NCBI GenBank assembly: GCA_934292955.1
Contig: CAKQXZ010000003.1
Span: 1-64,000, forward strand
Direction of reading: 5' to 3'
Length of the DNA stretch: 64,000 nt
Origin: an uncultured Clostridia bacterium
GTDB taxonomy: Bacteria > Bacillota_A > Clostridia > Christensenellales > Borkfalkiaceae
Shown: positions 16,472-24,711 of the stretch, piece by piece
How the letters are laid out: the number at the start of each line of letters is the position of its first letter
How positions within the stretch are numbered: the stretch's first letter is position 1
Notes under the pieces: model-generated
Seen by the model: the letters and a program-made list of their open reading frames with translations, nothing else
Database searches by the model: none
Told to the model about the DNA's origin: nothing
Translations under genes and position numbers: made by a program

Positions 16472-17717
16472 TTTCTTTGACCTCCACGCATATCTCTTCG
16501 TTTGCAAGAGCAAGTATTTTATCCGTCAGAATAATGTTCTCCATTTCGCCGGGAACAACGATTTTTTTGATCTTTTCCGAAATAACGGTATCGCCGCTCT
16601 TAACGGTGATTTTTGCATTTCTTATCTCTTTTCTTACTCTGAAAAACAGTTTAACGAACGGTTTCGCGTTTTTATCCGCCAGTTGCGGCAGAACATAACC
16701 GACGTTTTCGCCGTTCACGGTGCGCACGACGTCGCGTTTCTTTTCTCCGTTAAGAATATAATCAGCCGCCGCTCTGCCCGCCAGTTCCGATTCTTCCGAC
16801 ACAAAGTCCACAAGATCGTGAACGTGCAGAACGTTACCGCAGGCAAAAACGCCTTCTTTTTCGGTTTCGCGGTTATCGAAAACGACCGCGCCGCGCGTTC
16901 CCTTAGAAAGCGGCACGTTCGCGTTTTTCGAAAGTTCGTTTTCGGGAATCAGCCCGACCGAGAACAGCACGGTATCGCAATCGAAATGCATTTCCGTCCC
17001 GGGAATCGGCTTGCGGTTTTCGTCCACTTTAGAAATAGTTACGCCCGTAACGCGCTTATCGCCTTCGATGTCTGTAATCGTATGGCTTAAATACAGCGGA
17101 ATTCCGAAATCTTCAAGGCACTGCTTGATATTGCGCTTCAGTCCCGAAGAATACGGCATAATCTCTGCAACTGCAAGCACTTTTGCGCCTTCGAGCGTCA
17201 TTCTTCTTGCCATAATCAGCCCGATATCGCCCGAGCCTAAAATCACAATGCGTTTTCCGGGCATATATCCCATGATATTAACGTATTTCTGCGCGGTTCC
17301 CGCCGAATAAATACCCGCAGGTCGCGTTCCCGCAATATTCAAAGCCCCGCGCGAACGTTCTCTGCACCCCATGGCAAGAATAACCGCCTTGCCTTTAAGT
17401 TCTATAACGCCGTGTTCGGGATTGACCACCGTAACGACTTTATCGTCGGAAAGCGCGGTAACGGTCGCGTTCGTCATAACCTCAATATTGCGTTTTTCTA
17501 CTTCGCGTATAAAATTATTGGCGTATTCGGGCCCAGTAAGGCTTTCCTTAAAACGTTGCAGCCCGAACCCGTTATGAATGCACTGTCGCAGAATTCCGCC
17601 CGGTCTTTCTTCTCTTTCCAGTATTATAAGATTATCCACGCCCGCGTCTTTTGCGGCAACGGCAGCGGCAAGCCCCGCAGGACCACCGCCGATTATTATC
17701 AGATCGTATTCTTTCAT
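16464..17717 (-). CDS. NAD(P)/FAD-dependent oxidoreductase, GlpB-like partner
   Basis: 417 residues from ATG 17717 (MKEYDLIIIGGGPAG), chosen for its CGGAGAAAA RBS. An N-terminal FAD-binding Rossmann motif GGGPAGLAAA and a second dinucleotide motif ILGSGDIGLIMARRM (~residue 150) place it in the pyridine nucleotide-disulfide oxidoreductase superfamily. No redox-active CxxC pair is visible. It ends with a ~90-residue C-terminal extension. Second gene of the GlpA-like / FAD oxidoreductase / DUF1667 operon, 196 bases after the GlpA-like gene. Probable job: pass electrons from substrate oxidation to a soluble or membrane acceptor. Confidence 0.9.
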   Translation of the reverse strand: MKEYDLIIIGGGPAGLAAAVAAKDAGVDNLIILEREERPGGILRQCIHNGFGLQRFKESLTGPEYANNFIREVEKRNIEVMTNATVTALSDDKVVTVVNPEHGVIELKGKAVILAMGCRERSRGALNIAGTRPAGIYSAGTAQKYVNIMGYMPGKRIVILGSGDIGLIMARRMTLEGAKVLAVAEIMPYSSGLKRNIKQCLEDFGIPLYLSHTITDIEGDKRVTGVTISKVDENRKPIPGTEMHFDCDTVLFSVGLIPENELSKNANVPLSKGTRGAVVFDNRETEKEGVFACGNVLHVHDLVDFVSEESELAGRAAADYILNGEKKRDVVRTVNGENVGYVLPQLADKNAKPFVKLFFRVRKEIRNAKITVKSGDTVISEKIKKIVVPGEMENIILTDKILALANEEICVEVKENE

Positions 17718-17913
17718 TTTTCTCCGAAGTAAAACCATTCGGTTTTTACAGTTTCTCAGTATCCGCTTATTTGTCTATGTCGCGTTTTTCCGTTACGCGA
17801 TTTCCAGCCGATTTTTATCGGTATTACATTTATCAATATCGCGTTTTTCTTTCGCTTTTTATCAGGGTAACTTATTTTCATATAAGCCCCTTTATTCAGC
17901 TTACTCTATTATA

Positions 17914-19356
17914 TTAGTATTCGCAATCTTTGGTTTTTCCCGCAAGCAATTCCGAACCTTCGCCGTTTTTGGTGACTTTTTCAAGCGGAATATTCAGCTC
18001 TCTTGCAATGATTTCCGCAACTTTAGCCTGGCAGAACCCGCCTTGGCAACGGCCCATACCCGCGCGAGTTCTGCGCTTAATCGCGTCGATCGACTTTGCC
18101 GGCGGATTGCGGTGGATAGCGTCGACTATTTCGCCTTCGGTAACCTTTTCGCATCTGCAAATAAGTTTGCCGTACGCGGGATTTTTCTTAATGAGTTCGT
18201 TCTGCGTTTTCTCGTCGAGTTCGCTGAACGCCGCTGCTTTTTCGCGTTTGCCGTTAAAATTCGGATTGGCTTTAAGTTCGGTCATTCCCGCCACCATATC
18301 CACAACGTATTTCGCGATTGCGGGAGCCGACGTAAGCCCCGGCGATTCTATACCCGCCACGTTTATAAAGTTTTCCGCAACGCTGCTCTTTTCTACTATA
18401 AAATCGTGTCTGTCAACCGAATACGACCTTACGCCCGCAAATGAAGTAATGGTATTGTAAAACGGAACGTTTTCGGTCATTTCCGATGCTCTCGTACGAA
18501 CGTACGCAAGCCCTTCGTCGGTGGTCGTTTTGTCTTCTTCGGGTATTTCTTCGGCAGTCGGGCCCAAAAGAATATTGCCGTGCGCCGTATTGGAAACAAG
18601 AATGCCCTTGCCCTTTTTTGTCGGCGTACAGAAAATAGTGTGCGACACAAAATCTCCGCTTTCTCTGTCCAAAAGCAGATATTCGCCCTTTCTCAGCCCT
18701 ATATTAACGCTCTTATCGCCGACAAGCTCGGCAATTTTTCCGCTACCCGCGCCTGCGCAATTTATAATGATGCGTGCGTCGACCATTTCGCCTTTAGCCG
18801 AAGTAAGCGTGTAAAAATCGCCGTTTTTATCGATTTTCGTAACGAAGAAATTGTTTTTCAGTTCAACGCCGTTATCCATAGCGTTTCCTATGCAGGCAAA
18901 CGTCAGGTCATACGGGCAGATTATCGCGCCGGTCTTAGCCTGAAGCGCAGCAATCGCTTTTTTAGAAACGTTCGGTTCTATCTTGTGCAATTGCTCGCCG
19001 TCTATAAGCGAAAGCCCTTCCACACCGTTTGTTTTTCCGCGTTCCAGAAGAACCTCGAGCGTTTTCTTTTCTTCTTCGTTGAACGCTATTACAAGCGACC
19101 CGTTGTTTATATATTTAACGCCCAGATCTTCGCAGTATTTTTTCATCATTTTACTGCCGAGAACGTTGAAGTACGCTTTTCTCGTTCCGGGCAGCGCGTC
19201 ATACCCCGCGTGGGATATACCGCTGTTTGCCTTGCTTGCTCCGCTGCAAACATCGTCTTCCTTTTCAAGAACGACGGTTTTTATTGTAAATGCGGCAAGT
19301 TCCCGCGCGATTGCTCCGCCCGTCACCCCGCCTCCGATAATGGCTATATCGAACAT
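17914..19356 (-). CDS. GlpA-like FAD-dependent dehydrogenase with [2Fe-2S] tail
   Basis: 480 residues from ATG 19356, preceded by ACAGGAGGCAACT. N-terminal GGGVTGGAIAREL binds FAD, followed by the DAO/glycerol-3-phosphate dehydrogenase fold (SKANSGISHAGYD; VAGIESPGLTSAPAIAKYV). The C-terminal ~90 residues are a BFD-like domain with four cysteines (CRCE ... CQGGFC) for a [2Fe-2S] cluster. This is the architecture of anaerobic glycerol-3-phosphate dehydrogenase subunit A and its clostridial relatives. With the two downstream genes it forms the usual trio. Likely oxidises glycerol 3-phosphate (or a related 2-hydroxy acid) without oxygen. No glycerol kinase or facilitator is in the window, so the substrate is less certain than the family. 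Confidence 0.9.
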   Translation of the reverse strand: MFDIAIIGGGVTGGAIARELAAFTIKTVVLEKEDDVCSGASKANSGISHAGYDALPGTRKAYFNVLGSKMMKKYCEDLGVKYINNGSLVIAFNEEEKKTLEVLLERGKTNGVEGLSLIDGEQLHKIEPNVSKKAIAALQAKTGAIICPYDLTFACIGNAMDNGVELKNNFFVTKIDKNGDFYTLTSAKGEMVDARIIINCAGAGSGKIAELVGDKSVNIGLRKGEYLLLDRESGDFVSHTIFCTPTKKGKGILVSNTAHGNILLGPTAEEIPEEDKTTTDEGLAYVRTRASEMTENVPFYNTITSFAGVRSYSVDRHDFIVEKSSVAENFINVAGIESPGLTSAPAIAKYVVDMVAGMTELKANPNFNGKREKAAAFSELDEKTQNELIKKNPAYGKLICRCEKVTEGEIVDAIHRNPPAKSIDAIKRRTRAGMGRCQGGFCQAKVAEIIARELNIPLEKVTKNGEGSELLAGKTKDCEY

Positions 19357-19395
19357 AGTTGCCTCCTGTAAAAAGCCTTTTGTCATCACCCGCAT

Positions 19396-19424
19396 ATTAT
19401 ACGCCCGAAGCACGCGCTTGTCAA
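19396..19424 (-). promoter_or_regulatory. Consensus promoter of the GlpA-like operon
   Basis: Minus strand TTGACA (19424-19419), 17-base spacer, TATAAT (19401-19396); transcription would begin near 19389, 33 nt before the ATG. Perfect hexamers. Confidence 0.85.
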
Positions 19425-19443
19425 TCTCAAATCGAAAAAAAGA

Positions 19444-19475
19444 ACGGGTTTTTACAAAAACCCGCCGTTTTTTAT
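19444..19475. terminator. Hairpin AACGGGTTTT / AAAACCCG with T run
   Basis: CGGGTTTT and AAAACCCG pair around TACA and are followed by CCGTTTTTT on the plus strand. Just upstream of the GlpA-like promoter. Confidence 0.55.
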
Positions 19476-19533
19476 CAACAGTATATTAAGTGCTACGCAA
19501 AAACGCTCGTCACTAAGCTCCCCCACAATCAGT

Positions 19534-19576
19534 AAAAACCCGTCTATAAGTCGTTTATCGGCACATAGTCGGGTTT
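19534..19576. terminator. Terminator whose loop is motif A
   Basis: AAAAACCCG and CGGGTTT arms around motif A (19541-19560, two mismatches) and GCACATAGT; nearly the same as the element at 11654. Confidence 0.65.
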
Positions 19577-19713
19577 CTTATTACTCATTGCACAATCAAA
19601 TTTCGCTTTTTCTTTTTAGGTAATTAAGGCGTTCAACCCATATTTTTATTAGTCTCGGCAAAACAAACTTTGCTTCACCCCGCATAGCCTGTTCTATTTC
19701 GCAAATATATCTC

Positions 19714-19775
19714 TCGGTCATCCTGAGACTTGCTCACTTGCCCTGCTTACGAAGGATCCGGGCGCTTGCGCCGCA
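19714..19775 (+). repeat. Motif B repeat
   Basis: GTCATCCTGAGACTTGC, variable middle, GAAGGATCC, GCGCTTGCGCC inverted repeat, GCAC. The stretch 19357-19875 contains only the promoter, two hairpins and this repeat. Confidence 0.85.
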
Positions 19776-19875
19776 CGTCCCCAACGCCGAGCCTACACTA
19801 TCAATAATTGACCACAACGCCATACCCGCATTTTCAAATAATTACGCCGCCAACCTTAGCGCACGCCAACACACC

Positions 19876-20388
19876 TTATAAAGCAGCCAGATAATTAAAA
19901 AATTCCGAAAGCGACATTTTTCCGTCGTTAATAGCTTCAAACTTATCGTTGAATCTGCCCAGCATTTTGCAGGAATTTTCAACCATATACAAAAACGTTT
20001 CCTCGCCGATAACATCTTCGTGGTATTTATCACCGCCTTTCGGATCAACGGGTTTATATCTGTGAGTCATTTTATAATAGATCATGCCGTCGGTCATATC
20101 GATAACGAACAGTCCGTCATATATCTCATAGTTAGTCTGCCCGACCGCCACGGAAAAAGTCCTTTTCTTGCCTTCGCCCACCGTAAAAGTCAAAGGCGCG
20201 TACAATTCGGCAATTCTTTTTGAACTATCTACCGAAAAAGTAAACGGTATGGGCGCTTTTTTACCCATAACGATAAAATTTATCATCAGGTCTTTGCTTT
20301 CTTCTTTATAAACCCATCTTCTGTTTTTAATAACCGACAGTGCGGAATCATAAATCATTTCCGCCCTGTTTACATGCATTTTTATCAT
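19876..20388 (-). CDS. YbjN-like protein (second of a paralogous pair)
   Basis: 170 residues, no signal or membrane segment. The alternating beta/alpha pattern, central YEIYDGLFVIDMTDGMIYYKMTHRY and the C-terminal helix MVENSCKMLGRFNDKFEAINDGKMSLSEF match the YbjN/type-III-chaperone-like fold. The gene 16 bases upstream (20405-20878) has the same layout (FVLDYTEGVLEYRVSDCYL; MVGVARSTIGHYYKRLEELSSGDISLPEF), so the two are an ancient tandem duplication. Proteins of this fold often act as chaperones or adaptors; no specific function can be read here. Start at 20388 or the second Met three codons later. Confidence 0.7.
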   Translation of the reverse strand: MIKMHVNRAEMIYDSALSVIKNRRWVYKEESKDLMINFIVMGKKAPIPFTFSVDSSKRIAELYAPLTFTVGEGKKRTFSVAVGQTNYEIYDGLFVIDMTDGMIYYKMTHRYKPVDPKGGDKYHEDVIGEETFLYMVENSCKMLGRFNDKFEAINDGKMSLSEFFNYLAAL

Positions 20389-20404
20389 AATTCCACCCCA
20401 TCAA

Positions 20405-20878
20405 TTATTCATGAAGCATAAACAGGAACTCGGGCAAAGAGATATCCCCCGAAGACAACTCTTCGAGTCTTTTATAGTAATGCCCGATCGTAGAGCGCGC
20501 AACGCCCACCATATAATCAAACGTCGCCTTATCGGTCATTCTGTTCAGATAGCAATCGCTCACCCTGTACTCGAGAACACCTTCCGTATAATCGAGAACA
20601 AACCCGCCGTCGGATATGATATTGTTAAGACCGGTCAGCGCAAGCGCAACGTCCGATCTTTTTTTATCGGAAACGAGAAAGTCAAGTCTTACAGACAATC
20701 TCATCACCTGAAGAAAAATGATGATTTTCAACTCGGCTGAAAGAACAGACTTTCCGCCGTCCACATAAAATTTAATTGTTTTTTTACTTTCGTCCGCTTC
20801 ATAATCCGCCACACCGTCGAGATACGAACGGACAGCCCCGAACGCCGTTATCGAGCGTTCCAGATCGTTCACTGCCAT
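20405..20878 (-). CDS. YbjN-like protein (first of a paralogous pair)
   Basis: 157 residues from ATG 20878 (MAVNDLERSITAFGAVRSYL), chosen because GCGGAGGCTGCA precedes it; the longer upstream frame has no RBS and an unlikely basic/Cys composition. Shares with its downstream neighbour the motif D(Y/M)T(E/D)G(V/M)(L/I)xY(R/K)(V/M)(S/T) and the end SGDISLPEF. Transcribed first in the pair; the 16-base gap indicates co-transcription. Likely to form a homo- or heterodimer with the neighbour (inference). Confidence 0.7.
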   Translation of the reverse strand: MAVNDLERSITAFGAVRSYLDGVADYEADESKKTIKFYVDGGKSVLSAELKIIIFLQVMRLSVRLDFLVSDKKRSDVALALTGLNNIISDGGFVLDYTEGVLEYRVSDCYLNRMTDKATFDYMVGVARSTIGHYYKRLEELSSGDISLPEFLFMLHE

Positions 20879-21134
20879 TGCAGCCTCCGCTAAATTATTT
20901 TTCGGGAACACTTCTCCATTGTTCCCATGCGAGCACTTTTTCCCGCGATCGCAACGCAATATTCGCAGGTCTTCCCTGTATTCCCGCCCGCAATGCGGTA
21001 CGGATACTTTCGTCGCGCTTGTTTTATTATTCAGGTATGTTGTCTTATGTAACTTAACTTGCGCAATAAACACGCACGCGCGGTTTTCGGCAGGCGTTAC
21101 CCTACTATAACCGATTATATCCGATAATCTGTCA

Positions 21135-21860
21135 TCAATTCTTTCTCTTTCTCGAGGACGATATGATTATAAGGAATCTCAACAAATACAAAAAAGACAT
21201 CAACAGCGCCGCAACATAGGTCATTGCCGCGGCAAACAGCACTTTTTTCGCGCCGCGCATTTCGTCGCGTTCGAGAACGCCTTCGTTTTTCAGCATTTTA
21301 ACGGCTCTTTGCGAAGCGTTGATTTCCACAGGCAGAGTCACAAGCGCGAAAACAGTCGAAAGCGAATAAAGAATTACGCCCAGCACGAGAATATATGTGC
21401 CGAATCCGCCGACTTCGGTAGCCCATTCTATTAAAAGTCCGAGTATCGCCACGGGAACGGCAAGCCTTGTTCCTATATTGGTTACGGGAACAAGAATACT
21501 CCTTAACCGCATCATAAAACTTCCTTCGTGCTGCTGACAGGCATGCCCGCATTCATGCGCCGCAACGCCGATCGCCGCCACCGAACTGTTTCCGTAAACG
21601 CTTTCGGACAGAGAAAGCACGTCCGTTTTCGGATCGTAATTATCGGTGAGATTGCCCGAAATCTGCGTAACCTGCACGCCGTAGCAATCGTTTTTATCAA
21701 GCAACGAACGGCTGACGTTTTCCGCCGTCACACCTGCGCGCGACTGAACTTTGGAATATTTGGAATAAGCGACCTTAATCCATATCTGTGCAAAAATAGA
21801 AAACAGTATGCCGGGAATAAGCACCACCAGCGAACCGTAATAAACATATGTATACCACAT
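21135..21860 (-). CDS. yugP: YugP-type membrane zinc metallopeptidase
   Basis: 241 residues. Membrane helix at the N-terminus, then a soluble segment with the zinc motif AAHECGHACQQHEG (HEcGH near residues 102-106), then three or four further helices. NASQRAVKMLKNEGVLERDEMRGAKKVL near residue 180 contains the conserved E-xN-AS-RA motif of this family. Length and topology fit Zn_peptidase_2 (YugP). Expected in the cytoplasmic membrane; substrate unknown. The ATG at 21860 has no clear Shine-Dalgarno. A good promoter lies 110-150 bases upstream, giving a leader with an imperfect hairpin (GTCGAAATC / GATTTTCGAC). Confidence 0.9.
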   Translation of the reverse strand: MWYTYVYYGSLVVLIPGILFSIFAQIWIKVAYSKYSKVQSRAGVTAENVSRSLLDKNDCYGVQVTQISGNLTDNYDPKTDVLSLSESVYGNSSVAAIGVAAHECGHACQQHEGSFMMRLRSILVPVTNIGTRLAVPVAILGLLIEWATEVGGFGTYILVLGVILYSLSTVFALVTLPVEINASQRAVKMLKNEGVLERDEMRGAKKVLFAAAMTYVAALLMSFLYLLRFLIIISSSRKRKN

Positions 21861-21977
21861 AATTTTTTACCAGCACTTAATTGATTTTTGATTACACGCG
21901 TCGAAAATCGGCGGATTTCGACAAAATATGTCATTTTTCCGCACAAATGCACTGCCGACGGCTAACCATCTGCGTGT

Positions 21978-22006
21978 ATTATATCACTAAATCGAATATA
22001 AAACAA
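21978..22006 (-). promoter_or_regulatory. Promoter of the YugP-type gene
   Basis: Minus strand TTGTTT (22006-22001), 17-base spacer, TATAAT (21983-21978). Predicted leader about 110 nt. Confidence 0.65.
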
Positions 22007-22125
22007 GCAAAAGTACGTCAATAATAGCTTAGTTATCTTATAATTATCCTTTTATGTATTTCCTGAAAAGAAAAATGCGCCGCCCTTTTTACCCTTCGCC
22101 CCACACTCGCCCAAAGCACATCAGC

Positions 22126-22183
22126 CCGTCATCCTGAGACGCACTCACATGACCCGCTTACGAAGGATCCGGGCGAAGCCGCA
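22126..22183 (+). repeat. Motif B repeat
   Basis: CGTCATCCTGAGACGC, variable middle, CGAAGGATCC, GGGCGAAGCCGCAC. The stretch 21861-22438 holds two promoters and this repeat, no gene. Confidence 0.85.
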
Positions 22184-22304
22184 CGTCCCCAAAGCCGCAC
22201 TTGCATCTTTTCTAATAATTACGACGTTCCTTTAGCCCGAATACCGCCGCTTTTCCTTAAAATAGCCCCCGAAAAAAAATATTATGCTTTTTTTTGAAAA
22301 ACTC

Positions 22305-22333
22305 TTGATTATTTCTGCGGTTTATATTATAAT
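22305..22333 (+). promoter_or_regulatory. Promoter of the EF-G-like gene
   Basis: TTGATT (22305-22310), 17-base spacer, TATAAT (22328-22333). Leader of about 100 nt to ATG 22439. Confidence 0.75.
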
Positions 22334-22438
22334 GAAAAATGTGTAAATCGAACAAGTCTACCCCGCATAAAAACGATAATTCGGGGGCTTGATTCAGCAA
22401 CAAAAAACTATATATTTGAAAAAAGGACGGAAAAAACA

Positions 22439-24499
22439 ATGAGTGACAAGGCAGCAAAGATCAGGAACATCGCTTTAATAGGACACAGCGGCGAAGGTAA
22501 AACGACTCTTGCAGAAGCAATTCTTTTCAACGCGAAAGCAATCGACAGACAAGGCAGAGTCGACGACGGAAACAGTACGATGGACTTCGATCCCGAAGAA
22601 ATAGCGAAAAAAGTATCTATTTCTCTTTCGGTTGCCAATTGCGAATATAAAGGGTACAAATTCAATCTGCTCGACGTGCCCGGGTTCTTCGATTTCGAAG
22701 GCGAAATGGTAGAAGCCCTTTCTGCGGCAGACTGCGCTATTATAGTAACCGGCGGTTCGGGCAACCTGACCGTAGGAACGGAAAAAGCGCTTGACTATTG
22801 CGGCGAACACAAAATCCCCGCAATGATATTCATAACCGGGCTCGATAAAGACAACTCGTCTTACACCGCCACGGTAGAAGCAATCAAAGCCAAATACGGC
22901 ACCAAGATCTGCCCGATGTTCGTACCCCATCTCGAAAAAGAAAAATTTGCGGGTTGGGTAAGCATTCTCGATAAGAAAGGCTACGATCTCGACGGCAAAG
23001 AAAATCCCGCGCTTTTAGAACAGCACGCGGCAGAGTACGAAGAAGTAAGAAATACGGTATGTGAATCGGCAGCCGAAAACGACGAAGCGTTGCTCGATAA
23101 ATTCTTCGGCGGCGAAGAACTCAGCGGCGAAGAACTCGCAATGGGCTTAAAACTCGGTATTACCGCAGGCTCTACCGTACCCGTTTACGGCGGCAGCGGA
23201 CTTGCAAACAAAGCGGTACTTAATCTTATGGAAAGAATCATTTCCATGCTTCCTTCCCCCGCCGACGGACAGGGCGCGAAAGCCAAGACCGAAGACGGAA
23301 AAGACGTTGTTCTCGCTTGCGACGATACAAAACCCGTCGTTCTTCGAGTATTCAAGACCACTGTCGACCCGTTCGTAGGTCGTCTGAACATATTCAAAGT
23401 TATTCAGGGTACGCTCCGCCCCGGTATCACGCTCAACAACGTTAACAAGGGCAACAGCGAAAAGATCAGTACCCTTTACTTCCTTAAGGGCAAAAAACAA
23501 GAACCTACCGACAGCGTTGTCGCCGGCGACATCGGTGCGCTCGCAAAACTGTCCGACGTTACTACGGGCGACACGCTCTGCGAAGCCGAAAAATACGTCT
23601 TCCCCGCAATGGAAATTCCCGCTCCCGTCTACTCTATGGCGGTTTACGCGGCTAAGAAAGGCGACGAAGACAAGATTTTCGCAGGTCTTTCCAAACTTAA
23701 AGACGAAGACATTTCCTTCACCGTCAGCAAAAATGCCGAAACCAACGAAATGCTCTTGTCGGGCGTAGGCGAAACTCAGCTTTCTATACTCTGCAAAAAG
23801 CTCAAAAATAAATTCAACTGCGAAGCGATCCTTAAAGAACCCAAGATCGCTTACAGAGAAACAGTCCGCAAATCGGCTGAAGCCGAAGGTAAACATAAAA
23901 AACAATCGGGCGGCGCGGGTCAGTTCGGCGTATGTAACGTCAGATTCGAACCGGGCGCGGAAGACGGCGTATACGAATTCGTAGACGCGGTCGTCGGCGG
24001 AGCCGTTCCCCGTCAGTTCATTCCCGCGGTAGACAAAGGTCTGCGCGAAGCAATCAAAACGGGCGTTCTCGCCGGCTATCCTATGGTTAACCTTAAATGC
24101 ACGCTGTTCGACGGTAAGTATCACCCCGTAGACAGTAAAGAAATCGCATTCGTAACCGCAGCAAAACTTGCCTTTGCGGAAGGCGTCGCAAACGCTTCCC
24201 CCTGCATTTTAGAGCCGATCATGCACGTTGAAATCACCATTCCAAGCGATTATCTCGGCGACGTAATGGGCGACATGAATAAACGCCGCGGACGTATTCT
24301 CGGCACCGATCAGGCAGGCACGAAGACTATCGTTTCGGCAGAAGCGCCGCAGGGCGAACTTGCAAAATACGCTACAGATCTTCGCAGTATGACTCAGGGT
24401 CGCGGCAGCTTCACCACCAGATTCGAAAGATACGAAGAAGTACCCCCGCAGGCACAGGAAAAGATCATCAAGGAAGCCAAAGAAGCCAAAGCCGAATAA
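22439..24499 (+). CDS. EF-G-like translational GTPase
   Basis: 686 residues with EF-G domains I-V. G1 is GHSGEGKT (residues 15-22), G3 is DVPGFFDF (~80) and G4 is TGLDKDN (~131). In canonical EF-G these are GHxDxGKT, DTPGHVDF and NKMD. The catalytic His of G3 is therefore replaced by Phe. Domain IV/V landmarks (GGAGQFGVCNVRFEP, GDVMGDMNKRRGRILG, GELAKYATDLRSMTQGRGSF) are well kept. The sequence belongs with the 'elongation factor G-like' paralogues (FusA2 type), so it probably has a specialised ribosome role rather than replacing the main EF-G. RBS AAAGGACGGA; own promoter at 22305. Confidence 0.88.
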   Translation: MSDKAAKIRNIALIGHSGEGKTTLAEAILFNAKAIDRQGRVDDGNSTMDFDPEEIAKKVSISLSVANCEYKGYKFNLLDVPGFFDFEGEMVEALSAADCAIIVTGGSGNLTVGTEKALDYCGEHKIPAMIFITGLDKDNSSYTATVEAIKAKYGTKICPMFVPHLEKEKFAGWVSILDKKGYDLDGKENPALLEQHAAEYEEVRNTVCESAAENDEALLDKFFGGEELSGEELAMGLKLGITAGSTVPVYGGSGLANKAVLNLMERIISMLPSPADGQGAKAKTEDGKDVVLACDDTKPVVLRVFKTTVDPFVGRLNIFKVIQGTLRPGITLNNVNKGNSEKISTLYFLKGKKQEPTDSVVAGDIGALAKLSDVTTGDTLCEAEKYVFPAMEIPAPVYSMAVYAAKKGDEDKIFAGLSKLKDEDISFTVSKNAETNEMLLSGVGETQLSILCKKLKNKFNCEAILKEPKIAYRETVRKSAEAEGKHKKQSGGAGQFGVCNVRFEPGAEDGVYEFVDAVVGGAVPRQFIPAVDKGLREAIKTGVLAGYPMVNLKCTLFDGKYHPVDSKEIAFVTAAKLAFAEGVANASPCILEPIMHVEITIPSDYLGDVMGDMNKRRGRILGTDQAGTKTIVSAEAPQGELAKYATDLRSMTQGRGSFTTRFERYEEVPPQAQEKIIKEAKEAKAE

Positions 24500-24535
24500 T
24501 CTCGGCTTACTTCTCACGCGCTTGGGGCTTAACAA

Positions 24536-24597
24536 GTCATCCTGAGACTTGCCCGCTTGCTCTGCTTACGAAGGATCCGGGCACGAAGTGCCGCACA
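24536..24597 (+). repeat. Motif B repeat
   Basis: GTCATCCTGAGACTTGC, variable middle, CGAAGGATCC, GGCACGAAGTGCCGCAC, starting 36 bases after the EF-G-like stop codon. Confidence 0.85.
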
Positions 24598-24653
24598 TAC
24601 AAATAATAACGCACAGCCGCTAATAAACCGCTGCGCTGTATAAAAGAACGTAT

Positions 24654-24685
24654 CGACGGACGTTTCAAATATCAAACGTCCGTCG
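24654..24685 (+). promoter_or_regulatory. Perfect 12-bp hairpin before the sugar-phosphate kinase gene
   Basis: CGACGGACGTTT and AAACGTCCGTCG flank the loop CAAATATC. It ends 26 bases before ATG 24712 and is not followed by a T run, so it looks like an operator or mRNA structure rather than a normal terminator. Confidence 0.6.
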
Positions 24686-24711
24686 TATTATGAATAAAGG
24701 AATTTTTTATA

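Noticed and set aside
21060..21135. -10-like TATAAT near 21114 for the YbjN pair
   Set aside because: No -35 hexamer at 16-18 bp spacing.
23147..24124. 325-codon minus-strand frame inside the EF-G-like gene
   Set aside because: Phe/Val/Asp-rich antisense frame created by codon bias (GAA/AAA/GTA on the sense strand); the sense frame has full domain support.
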